Shown here piece after piece: positions 25,363 to 33,923 of a stretch of DNA of 64,000 bases (position 1 is the stretch's first letter; each line of letters begins with the position of its first letter). This stretch comes from Arcticibacterium luteifluviistationis (GTDB lineage Bacteria; Bacteroidota; Bacteroidia; Cytophagales; Spirosomataceae). Location of the stretch: the NCBI RefSeq assembly GCF_003258705.1, contig NZ_CP029480.1, positions 4,650,001 to 4,714,000 on the forward strand. The letters are read 5' to 3'. The position numbers and the translations under genes were made by a program. Under the pieces are notes generated by a model. The model worked only from the letters and a program-made list of their open reading frames with translations. It was not told the DNA's origin and did no database searches.

Positions 25363-26529
25363 ATGGCAAAAATCCTCGTAATAGATGATGAGAAAAGTAT
25401 CCGCGACGCTTTAAGAGATATCTTGGAGTATGAAGGATATCAAGTTGACGAAGCTAAAGATGGTCAGGAGGGGCTTGAAATGGTTTTAAGTGCACCATAT
25501 GACGTAGCATTGTGTGACATCAAAATGCCAAAATTAGAGGGATTAGATGTGCTTCAAAAAGCTAAAGAGGAGGGCTCTATTACACAGTTTGTAATGGTCT
25601 CCGCTTTTGGGAATGTAGAAAATGCAGTAGAAGCTACTAAAAGAGGTGCCTTTGACTTTATAACAAAACCACCAGATCTTAATAGGTTATTGGTTACGGT
25701 AAGAAATGCCATTGAAAAAGCCAACGACGTTGAGGTTATTAAAACACTGAAAAAGCGTGTTTATAAGAAGAACGAGATTGTAGGGGAATCTGCAATTATC
25801 ATGAAAGTGAAGGAAACTATCAATAGAGTAGGACCTACAGAGGCTAGAGTGTTGATTACTGGGCCTAATGGTTCTGGTAAAGAAATGGTGGCCAAACAAA
25901 TTCATGAGAAAAGTAACAGACTTAAAAAGCCACTTATTGAGGTGAACTGTGCTGCTATTCCATCAGAGCTTATTGAAAGTGAGCTTTTTGGTCATGAGCG
26001 TGGTGCATTTACCTCTGCCGTAAAGCAGCGTATTGGTAAGTTTGAGCAAGCCGATAATGGCACTTTGTTTTTGGATGAAATTGGCGACATGAGCCTTTCT
26101 GCTCAAGCAAAGGTTTTAAGAGCCTTGCAAGAAGGTAAAATCACGAGAGTGGGTGGTGAAAAGGAGATCAAAATTAACGTAAGAGTACTTTCTGCAACTA
26201 ATAAGGACTTAAAGCAGGCTATTGCTGATAGTGAGTTTAGAGAAGATTTATTTCATAGACTTAATGTAATCCCTATTCATGTACCAGCCTTGGCAGATAG
26301 AGTAGAGGATATTCCAGCATTAGCCGAGAAGTTTTTACAAGATGTAGGTGAAGATTATACAGATCAGCCACTTAAGCGTTTTTCTCCTGAGGCCATGGAG
26401 CAAATGAAAAAGTTGCCTTGGACTGGAAATGTTAGAGAGCTACGCAATGTGGTAGAGCGTCTTGTGATTATGTGCGGTGAAGTAATTCAGGCAGATGACG
26501 TGAAGCTTTACGCAGGTATGGGAATGTAA
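25363..26529 (+). CDS. NtrC-family sigma-54 response regulator lacking the DNA-binding domain
   Basis: 388 residues: an N-terminal receiver domain (phosphoacceptor Asp52, Lys102) and an AAA+ sigma-54 activator domain with Walker A GPNGSGKE (167-174), GAFTSA loop (214-219) and Walker B FLDEIGD (237-243). The protein ends at GEVIQADDVKLYAGMGM, directly after the AAA+ domain, so the Fis-type helix-turn-helix that would normally add about 60-80 residues is missing. The loop reads GAFTSA instead of the canonical GAFTGA. Both features are seen in some Bacteroidota regulators. No cognate histidine kinase is next to it. A clean terminator follows 25 bases later, so the end is not a sequencing break. 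Confidence 0.92.
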   Translation: MAKILVIDDEKSIRDALRDILEYEGYQVDEAKDGQEGLEMVLSAPYDVALCDIKMPKLEGLDVLQKAKEEGSITQFVMVSAFGNVENAVEATKRGAFDFITKPPDLNRLLVTVRNAIEKANDVEVIKTLKKRVYKKNEIVGESAIIMKVKETINRVGPTEARVLITGPNGSGKEMVAKQIHEKSNRLKKPLIEVNCAAIPSELIESELFGHERGAFTSAVKQRIGKFEQADNGTLFLDEIGDMSLSAQAKVLRALQEGKITRVGGEKEIKINVRVLSATNKDLKQAIADSEFREDLFHRLNVIPIHVPALADRVEDIPALAEKFLQDVGEDYTDQPLKRFSPEAMEQMKKLPWTGNVRELRNVVERLVIMCGEVIQADDVKLYAGMGM

Positions 26530-26554
26530 TACTTGTTTTTAGATAAGATACTTT

Positions 26555-26592
26555 AAGGTGAAGCATGACCCCGTCGTGCTTCACCTTTTTTT
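26555..26592 (+). terminator. intrinsic terminator after the NtrC-type gene
   Basis: A stem of about 14 bp (AAGGTGAAGCATGAC with one wobble against its partner to 26587), a CCC loop and a T run. The T run merges with the -33 region of the next promoter. Confidence 0.9.
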
Positions 26593-26619
26593 GTGTTATG
26601 GTATTCTTTCTTAGCTTTG
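26590..26619 (+). promoter_or_regulatory. Bacteroidota-type promoter of yfcC-like gene
   Basis: TTTG (26590-26593), an 18-base spacer and TAGCTTTG (26612-26619) fit the -33/-7 consensus. The implied start of transcription, about 26626, is 9 bases before the ATG at 26635 and rules out the longer in-frame start at 26593. Confidence 0.6.
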
Positions 26620-26634
26620 GTAAATTACCCTTTT

Positions 26635-28131
26635 ATGAAGTCAATAAAATTTCCAACTGCCCATACGGTATTATTCATTATTGCCGCATTAGTGGCTTTG
26701 TTGACCTGGATATTACCTTCTGGTGAATATGATAGGTTAAGTTATTCAGAAGAGTCTAAGGAATTTGTGAGAACAGGTCAGTCTGCTGGACAATTTCCAG
26801 CAAGTCAAGAAACGTTGGACGATTTTGGGATAAAAATCCCTTTAGAAAATTTTATTGGCGGAAGTATTTGGAAACCTATTGGAATTCCTGGAACCTATCA
26901 TAAAACAGAGTCAAAACCACAGGGTTTATCGGAGTTTTTTCAAGCTCCTTTAAAGGGAATTACCGACTCCATTGACATTATTTTATTCGTACTTATTTTA
27001 GGGGGAATGATAGGTGTGGTGCACAGTACCAATGCTTTTGACTCTGGAGTGGCTAGCTTGTCAAACTTGTTAAAAGGGAAAGAGTTTCTCTTAATAATAA
27101 TTGTGACTTGCCTAATGGCAGCAGGTGGTAGCACCTTCGGTTTGGCAGAAGAAACCATTGCTTTTTATCCAATTCTTGTGCCTGTTTTTCTAGCTGCTGG
27201 CTATGACGCCATTGTGGCTTTGTCCTGCATTTTTATTGGCTCTACTATCGGTGGTTTGGGTGGAACCACAAATCCATTTTCTGTAATTATTGCTTCGGAC
27301 GCTGCTGGTATTAACTGGCTTTTGGGCGTGAATGGAAGGCTGCTGATGTTGGTTTCGGGAACGCTAATTTGCTTATGGTATATTTTACGCTATGCCAAAA
27401 AAGTTAAACGAAATCCAGAGCTTTCCGTTATTTATGACCAAAAAGAAGAAATTGAAGCCGCTTTTCTTAAGAAGAAAGGGAGCGTAATTAAAGCACTAAC
27501 ACTAAATCAGAAGATAGTACTTGTCATTTTTACTTCCTGCTTTGTGATCATGATTTATGGTGTTTCGAGTCTTGAATGGTGGTTTTTAGAAATGACTACC
27601 ATCTTTTTTGTTGGAGCTGTTTTGATAGGTATGGTTGGTCGAGTTGGCGAAAAGAAATTTGTAAGAGCTTTTGTTTCCGGGGCAAACGATTTGTTAAGTG
27701 TGGCATTGATTATTGGTATAGCCAGAGGTATTACCGTTTTAATGGAAAACGGTCAAATTTCAGATACCCTTTTAAATGGAGGCTCTGCCTTAGTTTCTGA
27801 TATGCCAAAAGGTATTTTTGTCAATATGCTATATTTCGTTTACATGGGTTTGTCACTTTTTATACCCTCCTCCTCTGGAATGGCGGTGCTTACCATGCCC
27901 ATTTTTGCTCCGCTGGCAGATGTAGTAGGTATAGGACGCGAAATGATAGTGAATACTTATATTTATGGGCAAGGTTTGATGACTTTTATAAATCCCACAA
28001 GTATGATTTTAGCCTCACTGACCATGGTTAATGTAGGTTTTAATAAATGGGTGAAATTTATTTGGCCACTTATTTTGATACTTGCTTTGCTTTCTATGTT
28101 GTTTTTGACCGTAGGTGTTTACCTCCATTAA
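26635..28131 (+). CDS. YfcC-family transporter
   Basis: 498-residue inner-membrane protein with about 12 hydrophobic segments of the YfcC/ArsB-NhaD superfamily, a group related to C4-dicarboxylate and basic amino-acid antiporters. The N-terminus (KFPTAHTVLFIIAALVALLTWILPSGEYDR) and the AAGGSTFGLAEETIAFYPI and SGMAVLTMPIFAPLADVVG blocks are characteristic. The start at 26635 is supported by the promoter just upstream. Its 3' end overlaps the convergent 28128-28886 gene by four bases. The substrate is not predictable. Confidence 0.9.
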   Translation: MKSIKFPTAHTVLFIIAALVALLTWILPSGEYDRLSYSEESKEFVRTGQSAGQFPASQETLDDFGIKIPLENFIGGSIWKPIGIPGTYHKTESKPQGLSEFFQAPLKGITDSIDIILFVLILGGMIGVVHSTNAFDSGVASLSNLLKGKEFLLIIIVTCLMAAGGSTFGLAEETIAFYPILVPVFLAAGYDAIVALSCIFIGSTIGGLGGTTNPFSVIIASDAAGINWLLGVNGRLLMLVSGTLICLWYILRYAKKVKRNPELSVIYDQKEEIEAAFLKKKGSVIKALTLNQKIVLVIFTSCFVIMIYGVSSLEWWFLEMTTIFFVGAVLIGMVGRVGEKKFVRAFVSGANDLLSVALIIGIARGITVLMENGQISDTLLNGGSALVSDMPKGIFVNMLYFVYMGLSLFIPSSSGMAVLTMPIFAPLADVVGIGREMIVNTYIYGQGLMTFINPTSMILASLTMVNVGFNKWVKFIWPLILILALLSMLFLTVGVYLH

Positions 28132-28886
28132 GTAGCAAATAGGAGGAATACGCCTATTACTGCCAAAACAATAAGCCAGCTTACAAAGAAAGGTTTCCAC
28201 GCTTTCCATTTTTCGCGTTTGCTTAAATCTCGATATTTTCTAGGCTTCTTTTTTGAAAAAAGCTTGACTAAGAAAAAGAGACCCGCTGCTAAAGCACCGA
28301 ATGAGAGAATATATAATACCCAAGGCCAAAAAACATATCCAGAGCAGCCAAGGCCACAGGCATAGACCAAGCCTAGAAAGGTCAAGGGGAGGCTCAATAA
28401 GAAAAGAAGTCCATAGAGGATTTTTCGTTTGGTGGAAAAACTCATTTTCTTTTTTTCTTTCTTTTTGGTTTTAATATCAATCTTATTCTTTTCTAGCGTT
28501 TCGGCTAGTAGACCACTTTTTTGAGTGGTTTGTACATCGTTGGCTAAAACGCTGAAAGTAGTACTGTTTGATTCTTGGTTTGAAAAGAAACTTCCTGTAG
28601 AAAAAAAGAGAAGCCAAGAGCAACTCATAATAACAAAACCGTTTTGAAAGTACTTTTTGAAGTTACTTCGTTTAGTTTTTTGATTTATCAAAACATAGGA
28701 AAGACTAACAAGAGCTATGCAAACAACAAGGTATTCTTGAATACTTAATGTAGGAATTAGAGCTTTCCCTAAGTAAAAAGCGATAGAAATTCGTAAAAAT
28801 TCAGTGAAAGCAAATAGAAGTCGAGCGGCAATAATGTTTTGAGCAGCCCAGCGTGAAAGTCTAATATGGAGTGGATTAAAAATCAT
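28128..28886 (-). CDS. hypothetical membrane protein
   Basis: 252 residues, unrecognised. Four or five hydrophobic segments are visible: an N-terminal pair (about 40-65 and 80-100), then a long Lys-rich loop (KIDIKTKKKEKKK) and two or three C-terminal segments (LYGLLFLLSLPLTFLGLVYA, YILSFGALAAGLFFLV, FFVSWLIVLAVIGVFLLF). No catalytic motif is visible. It overlaps the 3' end of the yfcC-like gene by four bases and diverges from hemB. Confidence 0.7.
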   Translation of the reverse strand: MIFNPLHIRLSRWAAQNIIAARLLFAFTEFLRISIAFYLGKALIPTLSIQEYLVVCIALVSLSYVLINQKTKRSNFKKYFQNGFVIMSCSWLLFFSTGSFFSNQESNSTTFSVLANDVQTTQKSGLLAETLEKNKIDIKTKKKEKKKMSFSTKRKILYGLLFLLSLPLTFLGLVYACGLGCSGYVFWPWVLYILSFGALAAGLFFLVKLFSKKKPRKYRDLSKREKWKAWKPFFVSWLIVLAVIGVFLLFAT

Positions 28887-28977
28887 CAGAAATTTTATTG
28901 AAGTAACAAGTTAAGTCAAAATTTAATGAACGCCTTTTTTCTAAACGTTTTCTGTCTGTAGAGCGTGTGACAATTCT

Positions 28978-28985
28978 TATCTTTG
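28978..28985 (+). promoter_or_regulatory. putative -7 box of hemB
   Basis: TATCTTTG matches TAnnTTTG and lies 20 bases before the chosen hemB ATG (29006). It sits inside a longer upstream reading frame, which argues for the downstream start. Confidence 0.5.
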
Positions 28986-29005
28986 TGGCTTCAAAAACAG
29001 AAACT

Positions 29006-29986
29006 ATGAATTTATTACATCGTCCTAGAAGAAACAGAAAAAGTGAAGCCATAAGGTCAATGGTGGCTGAAAATAGCCTATCTGTTAATGATTTTATCTT
29101 TCCAATGTTTGTGACCGGAGGTACGGGCAAAAAGGAAGAGATTAAATCTATGCCAGGCATTTCTAGGTTTTCTTTAGACACACTTCTGATTGAATTAGAG
29201 GAAGTAGTAGCTCTTGGAATTAAATGTATTTGTCTTTTTCCTAATTATCCTGAATCTAAAAAGGATAAATATGCTACAGAGAGTCATCAAGAAGGAACAC
29301 TCTATTTAGAAAGCTTAAGTGCTATAAAAGCGAAGTTTCCTGAATTGGCAATCATGACAGATGTAGCCATGGACCCTTATAGTTCTGATGGGCATGACGG
29401 GATAGTAGAAGATGGTAAAATATTGAACGATGAAACTGTGGAGGTTTTATGTAAAATGGCAGTGGCTCAGGCAAAAGCAGGGGCTGATATCATTGGCCCG
29501 TCAGACATGATGGATGGTCGAATAGAAGCCATAAGAATAGCTCTGGATGCCGAAGGCTTTCAAGATGTGAGTATCATGGCATATTCTGCTAAATACGCTT
29601 CCGCTTTTTATGGTCCTTTTAGAGATGCTTTAGAATCTGCTCCAAAGTTTGGCGATAAAAAAACGTATCAAATGAATCCTGCAAATTCAAAAGAGGCTCT
29701 TTTAGAAGCGGAATTAGATGTGTATGAGGGTGCTGATATGATTATGGTGAAACCTGCATTTAGCTATTTAGATGTAATTAAATTACTAAATGATAACTTC
29801 AATATCCCTGTAACAGCCTATAATGTTTCTGGCGAATATGCCATGATAAAAGCGGCAGCAAATAATGGCTGGATTGATGGAGAAAAAGCCATGATGGAAA
29901 TGCTACTGAGTATGAAAAGAGCAGGAGCAAGCGTTATTTTGACCTATTTCGCTAAAGAAGCGGCTGCTGTTTTAAATAGAAACTAA
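29006..29986 (+). CDS. hemB: porphobilinogen synthase (delta-aminolevulinic acid dehydratase)
   Basis: 326-residue haem-biosynthesis enzyme that condenses two 5-aminolevulinate molecules to porphobilinogen. The start at 29006 (MNLLHRPRRNRKS) fits the family and the promoter. Schiff-base lysines are Lys196 (MAYSAKYASAFYGP) and Lys249 (MVKPA). The metal segment reads DVAMDPYSSDGHDG (119-132): the three cysteines of the zinc form are replaced by Ala121, Asp123 and Asp131, the magnesium/aspartate-rich type. It converges with the MoxR gene, sharing four bases. Confidence 0.97.
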   Translation: MNLLHRPRRNRKSEAIRSMVAENSLSVNDFIFPMFVTGGTGKKEEIKSMPGISRFSLDTLLIELEEVVALGIKCICLFPNYPESKKDKYATESHQEGTLYLESLSAIKAKFPELAIMTDVAMDPYSSDGHDGIVEDGKILNDETVEVLCKMAVAQAKAGADIIGPSDMMDGRIEAIRIALDAEGFQDVSIMAYSAKYASAFYGPFRDALESAPKFGDKKTYQMNPANSKEALLEAELDVYEGADMIMVKPAFSYLDVIKLLNDNFNIPVTAYNVSGEYAMIKAAANNGWIDGEKAMMEMLLSMKRAGASVILTYFAKEAAAVLNRN

Positions 29987-30957
29987 CGCCCAGCTATAGC
30001 CACAGTTTTAAGTATCTTTTCAATGATTTGGTCAGTAGTTACGCCATCTGCATCAGCTTCGTAGTTTAAGATTATTCTGTGACCGAAAACGTCTTTCGCT
30101 AAAGGCTTAATGTCTTCAGGCAGTACATAGTCTCTGCCATCAAAAAAGGCTGTGGCTTTAGCTGCATTATAAAGGGCGATTCCTGCTCGTGGGGAAACAC
30201 CAAACTGTACATAATTCGCTTCTAAGTCTAGGCCGTAGTCTGCCGGAAAACGTGTAGCAAAAACAAGCTCAATGATATATCTTTCTAACATATCAGAAAT
30301 ATTGACCTTGTTAATTTCAGTACGAATTTGACTGATATCTTCCGCCGTTAAAACGGTTTTGGGCTTGTAATCCCAGTCCAAATTCGTCATTCTCCTTATT
30401 ACCTCCAACTCACTATTTTTGTCAAGATAGTTTACAAAAACCTTCATCATGAATCTGTCAACCTGAGCTTCTGGAAGTGGATAGGTGCCTTCTTGCTCCA
30501 CAGGGTTTTGCGTAGCCATCACTAAAAATGGTCGGTCTAACTGATATGTTTCCGAACCTATGGTTACTTGCTTTTCAGCCATGGCCTCTAAAAGGGCAGA
30601 TTGTACCTTTGCAGGAGCTCTATTAACCTCATCGGCTAATATTAATTGCGAAAAAATAGGTCCTTTTTTTACCTCAAAATCACCTGATTTTTGATTGTAA
30701 ATCATGGTACCAATCAAATCGGCAGGAAGTAAGTCTGGTGTAAATTGGAGTCGCTTAAAACCGAGGTCTAAAACCTGAGCTAGCGTGTTGATAGTCTTTG
30801 TTTTGGCCAAACCAGGAACCCCTTCTAAAAGAATGTGGCCTCCTGTAAAAAGCCCAATGAGTAGGCGATTGACCAAGTAATCTTGCCCTACCACTACTTT
30901 TGATACTTCCTCAAAAACGCCTTTTATCTTTTCCTGAAGGTTTTGGTTTTCTGCCAT
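29983..30957 (-). CDS. MoxR-family AAA+ ATPase
   Basis: 324-residue AAA+ chaperone-like ATPase. Walker A is GVPGLAKT, Walker B LILADEVNRAPAK, and sensor 1 ATQNPVEQEGTYPLPEAQ, all diagnostic of MoxR. These proteins usually help a VWA-domain partner assemble or load a metal centre (Bat/aerotolerance operons in Bacteroidota), but no VWA or DUF58 gene follows; prmC is downstream. It overlaps the end of hemB by four bases. Confidence 0.93.
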   Translation of the reverse strand: MAENQNLQEKIKGVFEEVSKVVVGQDYLVNRLLIGLFTGGHILLEGVPGLAKTKTINTLAQVLDLGFKRLQFTPDLLPADLIGTMIYNQKSGDFEVKKGPIFSQLILADEVNRAPAKVQSALLEAMAEKQVTIGSETYQLDRPFLVMATQNPVEQEGTYPLPEAQVDRFMMKVFVNYLDKNSELEVIRRMTNLDWDYKPKTVLTAEDISQIRTEINKVNISDMLERYIIELVFATRFPADYGLDLEANYVQFGVSPRAGIALYNAAKATAFFDGRDYVLPEDIKPLAKDVFGHRIILNYEADADGVTTDQIIEKILKTVAIAGR

Positions 30958-31012
30958 TAGAATATTGAAATTTCGTGAAGTTAATCAATTCGTTACTAAA
31001 AACGATATTGAC

Positions 31013-31834
31013 TTATCCTTTTGCCGTTATGAAGCGGTCTTTATTATAAAAATCCTGAATTAATGTGACGTCTTTAAAGCCTGCATTTATGAAAACGTCT
31101 TTGGTCTCTTGACCTAGGTATGAATTAATCTCAACGCAAATGAAGCCATCTTTATTTAAATGATTCTTTGCGTATTTCGCTAATGCCGAATAAAAAATTA
31201 ATGGATTCTCATCTTTAACGAAAAGGGCGAGTGCTGGCTCAAAATCTAAAACGTTTTTAGACATTTCTTTTCGTTCGGAGTCTTTTATGTAGGGTGGGTT
31301 ACTTACTATTATGTCGAAATTTCCGTCATCATATTTAAGGAAATTGGTTTCAATGAAATTGACTTTGGTTTTTAGCTCAATTGCGTTTTGCTCTGCTATC
31401 TTAATAGCATTTTTTGAAACATCTAAAGCACTTACCGTAGCCTCAGGTATTTCTAAAGCAAGGGAAATGGCAATACAGCCACTACCCGTTCCTATGTCAA
31501 TAATGCTAGGTTGTGAGGTTTCAAAAGCTTTTACTAAATCAATTAACTCTTCGGTCTCTGGTCTTGGAATTAGCACATCTTTGGAGACACTAAACTTTCT
31601 GTTTCTAAAGTAAGTAAAGCCAATAATTTGCTGAAGCGGTTCCTGAGTATTTAGCCTATCTAATTGTTCTTGTAAAAGTTCTTGGTCTAGGTCTAATTCT
31701 TTATCTAAAACAATGTCTGTCTTAGAAATGCCATGGGCATCTTCTAGTAAAATATAGGCAGTAGATTCTTTCTCGTCAATATTTAGTTGACTAATACAGA
31801 ACCTGAAAATTTTATTTGCTTTAACTTTTTTCAT
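31013..31834 (-). CDS. prmC: peptide chain release factor N5-glutamine methyltransferase
   Basis: 273-residue methyltransferase that modifies the GGQ glutamine of release factors RF1 and RF2. Motif I is GTGSGC (115-120), the catalytic NPPY is at 179-182 (IIVSNPPYIKDSER), and the RPETE element (91-95) links the helical N-terminal domain to the methyltransferase domain. The ATG at 31834 lies two bases from the T tract of the terminator at 31836-31861, an unusually tight arrangement that leaves almost no leader. MoxR follows 55 bases on. Confidence 0.94.
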   Translation of the reverse strand: MKKVKANKIFRFCISQLNIDEKESTAYILLEDAHGISKTDIVLDKELDLDQELLQEQLDRLNTQEPLQQIIGFTYFRNRKFSVSKDVLIPRPETEELIDLVKAFETSQPSIIDIGTGSGCIAISLALEIPEATVSALDVSKNAIKIAEQNAIELKTKVNFIETNFLKYDDGNFDIIVSNPPYIKDSERKEMSKNVLDFEPALALFVKDENPLIFYSALAKYAKNHLNKDGFICVEINSYLGQETKDVFINAGFKDVTLIQDFYNKDRFITAKG

Positions 31835-31835
31835 T

Positions 31836-31861
31836 AAAAAAGGGAAGGCTAAGGCCTTCCC
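31836..31861 (-). terminator. terminator abutting the prmC start
   Basis: On the minus strand GGGAAGGC (31854-31861) pairs with its complement (31842-31849) across a 4-base loop and is followed by six T residues. It terminates the DUF1080 gene but ends two bases before prmC, so prmC expression must rely on read-through or an internal promoter. Confidence 0.8.
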
Positions 31862-31890
31862 AAATTTATAACTTTTCAGTGGGGAATGTC

Positions 31891-32673
31891 TTACAGTTTT
31901 CTCAACCAGATATTTCTGAATTGAGTTTTGTTATTATGGTCTTGAAGTGCAATTACATCGTCGCCATGTGCTTCAGTGTACATATGCAAGCCAATGTAGT
32001 TTGTCAAACCAGCTATTGTGGTATTGTTTTGAACCAAAACACCATTACAAAGAACGGTGATTCTTGCAGGAGCATCTACTCTTCCGTCGGCCTTAAACCT
32101 TACAGCAGTATAAATAACATCATAACTGTTCCACTCTAATGGCCCACGCATCACATTAACTAGAGGAGCTACGTCTTTATAAATTGCTCCGGCTTGTCCG
32201 TTTCTGTATGTTCTGTTTTGATAAGAGTCAAGAATTTGAAGTTCATATCTGTTTTGAAGAAATAAACCTGAGTTTCCTCTTCCTTGGCTGGCACCCTCTA
32301 CTTTGTCGGGAGCAGAAAATTCGATGTGTAATTGAATATCGCCAAATTTCATTTTAGTTTGGATTCCACCAGTACCCGGCTTAACCTCTAAATGGTCATT
32401 GTTTACAATGGTCCATGGTGCAGGTTTTGTGGCATCTTTTTGACTTACCCACTGGTCTAAGTTACTTCCGTCAAATAAAATGATGGCGTCAGAAGGAGCA
32501 TCTCCCACGTTTTTGGCTGGTGTAACTACCTGTACTTCTGGCTCCCAAATTTCAGTCATTTCTGGTTTCATCGGCATTGGAGAAACCTCTGGTGGAGTGC
32601 TAGTGTGTTGAGCAAATCCAGTAATAGAAGTGGCCATTAAAGCCAGGCAAATTATGTTCTTTTTACTTATCAT
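31891..32673 (-). CDS. DUF1080 family protein (3-keto-disaccharide hydrolase-like), secreted
   Basis: 260-residue secreted protein (signal peptide about 1-21, ITGFAQ). Concanavalin-like DUF1080 domain: FDGSNLDQWV, then DIQLHIEFSAP, GRGNSGLFLQNRYELQILDS and the C-terminal FRNIWLRKL. DUF1080 proteins include hydrolases of 3-keto-glycosides and other glycoside-binding proteins. A role with exported sugar oxidoreductases such as the one at 6990 is possible, but they are far apart. It lies upstream of the prmC terminator and downstream of the patatin gene, about 50 bases from it. Confidence 0.92.
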   Translation of the reverse strand: MISKKNIICLALMATSITGFAQHTSTPPEVSPMPMKPEMTEIWEPEVQVVTPAKNVGDAPSDAIILFDGSNLDQWVSQKDATKPAPWTIVNNDHLEVKPGTGGIQTKMKFGDIQLHIEFSAPDKVEGASQGRGNSGLFLQNRYELQILDSYQNRTYRNGQAGAIYKDVAPLVNVMRGPLEWNSYDVIYTAVRFKADGRVDAPARITVLCNGVLVQNNTTIAGLTNYIGLHMYTEAHGDDVIALQDHNNKTQFRNIWLRKL

Positions 32674-32724
32674 AGGAATAGAGTTTTTATTAAATTTTAA
32701 GGGTTCAAAACTACGAAAGAATGT

Positions 32725-33771
32725 TTAATCTGTCACTAGGTTAGTACGGGTCAAAAAGTCTTTAACGCCTTTTCTGCCACTATCCATCATAAGTTTTTTT
32801 TCATCGGGTAATATTTTCCTTACTCTAGGACTCATTCCAAGATCGTTAATGAAAATAGTTCGGTGAACATCTTCTGGGTGAGCTGGGTTTACGTTTCTCA
32901 TCAAAATACTGGAAAGTGCCGAAACATAGGAGTTAAAATCGGTGATTTCATAGGGAGCAATACCACTTCCGTTTGTAACTTCTTGATTTATTTGTTCCAT
33001 TCTGTCTAATCTAAAGCCTATAGTTTCTTTGTTGAAAACATGTTCTTCGTTCGTTTTTTGTTTATTCAAAAAGCGAGTGTTATCAAATATCTCAATAGGA
33101 TAATTCATCAATATTCCTCCATCTACAAAGAGATGACAATTATCTTCAGGAGTAGGAGCTTCCATTATTTTTCCATCAGGGTTTACCCATAACGCTTTAT
33201 AGTAAATGGGAATTGACATGGAGATTCTTACAGCATCAGCCACTCGCATGTTAGGATAGGTCTCGTGCGAGAAAATGACTGATTTCTGTTCTGACAAATT
33301 GGCTCCTACCACATATAAGTCTCTAAATGGGTAAGTAGTAGATAAATGATGTAAATCTTTAAAAGTTAAGTTTCTACTGCCCGTTCTTTCAAAAATTAAA
33401 TCTTCCATGGTGGCTAAAAAACTATCTCCCTTAAACCAACCGAAGTCATTAAAGAGTCTTTTAGTGCCTCTAGAAATAAAGCCGTCATCGTTAAATGATT
33501 CTACCGGTGTATTGGCAATGATTTCAGAAATCTCGCTGGCTGAGTAACCAATAGCTAATAAGCTTGCCTGAATAGCTCCAGCGGAAGTTCCTGCCACGCG
33601 TACAATGTCTTTAAGAATTCCTTTCTCTTCTAATTCTAACATGGCCCCTCCATAAGCTATGCCTTTAATACCGCCACCTTCCATCACTAAGTTTCGGTAT
33701 TCGTATTTCTGACCGAAAGTAGTAGTGCTAGCTAATAAAAGAACTAATAAGAAGTTTTTTGTGAAATTCAT
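32725..33771 (-). CDS. patatin-like phospholipase, exported
   Basis: 348 residues with a signal peptide (MNFTKNFLLVLLLASTTTFG). The oxyanion loop is EGGGIKGIAYGG (31-42), the nucleophile elbow GTSAG has Ser63, and the catalytic aspartate is in FVDGGILMNYP. This is a Ser-Asp dyad lipid acyl hydrolase. Bacterial exported patatins act on membrane phospholipids or are toxins; here the family is common in Bacteroidota. It may be cotranscribed with the DUF1080 gene. Confidence 0.92.
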   Translation of the reverse strand: MNFTKNFLLVLLLASTTTFGQKYEYRNLVMEGGGIKGIAYGGAMLELEEKGILKDIVRVAGTSAGAIQASLLAIGYSASEISEIIANTPVESFNDDGFISRGTKRLFNDFGWFKGDSFLATMEDLIFERTGSRNLTFKDLHHLSTTYPFRDLYVVGANLSEQKSVIFSHETYPNMRVADAVRISMSIPIYYKALWVNPDGKIMEAPTPEDNCHLFVDGGILMNYPIEIFDNTRFLNKQKTNEEHVFNKETIGFRLDRMEQINQEVTNGSGIAPYEITDFNSYVSALSSILMRNVNPAHPEDVHRTIFINDLGMSPRVRKILPDEKKLMMDSGRKGVKDFLTRTNLVTD

Positions 33772-33923
33772 ATGTTGACTTAAGCGATGTCTATTTATAA
33801 TAATGTAATTCTATTAAAAATTGTTTGAGTACTTACTGCTACCTTTGTTAACGAAAATATAAAATTATTTGTTCTTAGATTTTTGTTCAGTTTTACGACT
33901 GAAAACTTCGCAATTCACAATTA

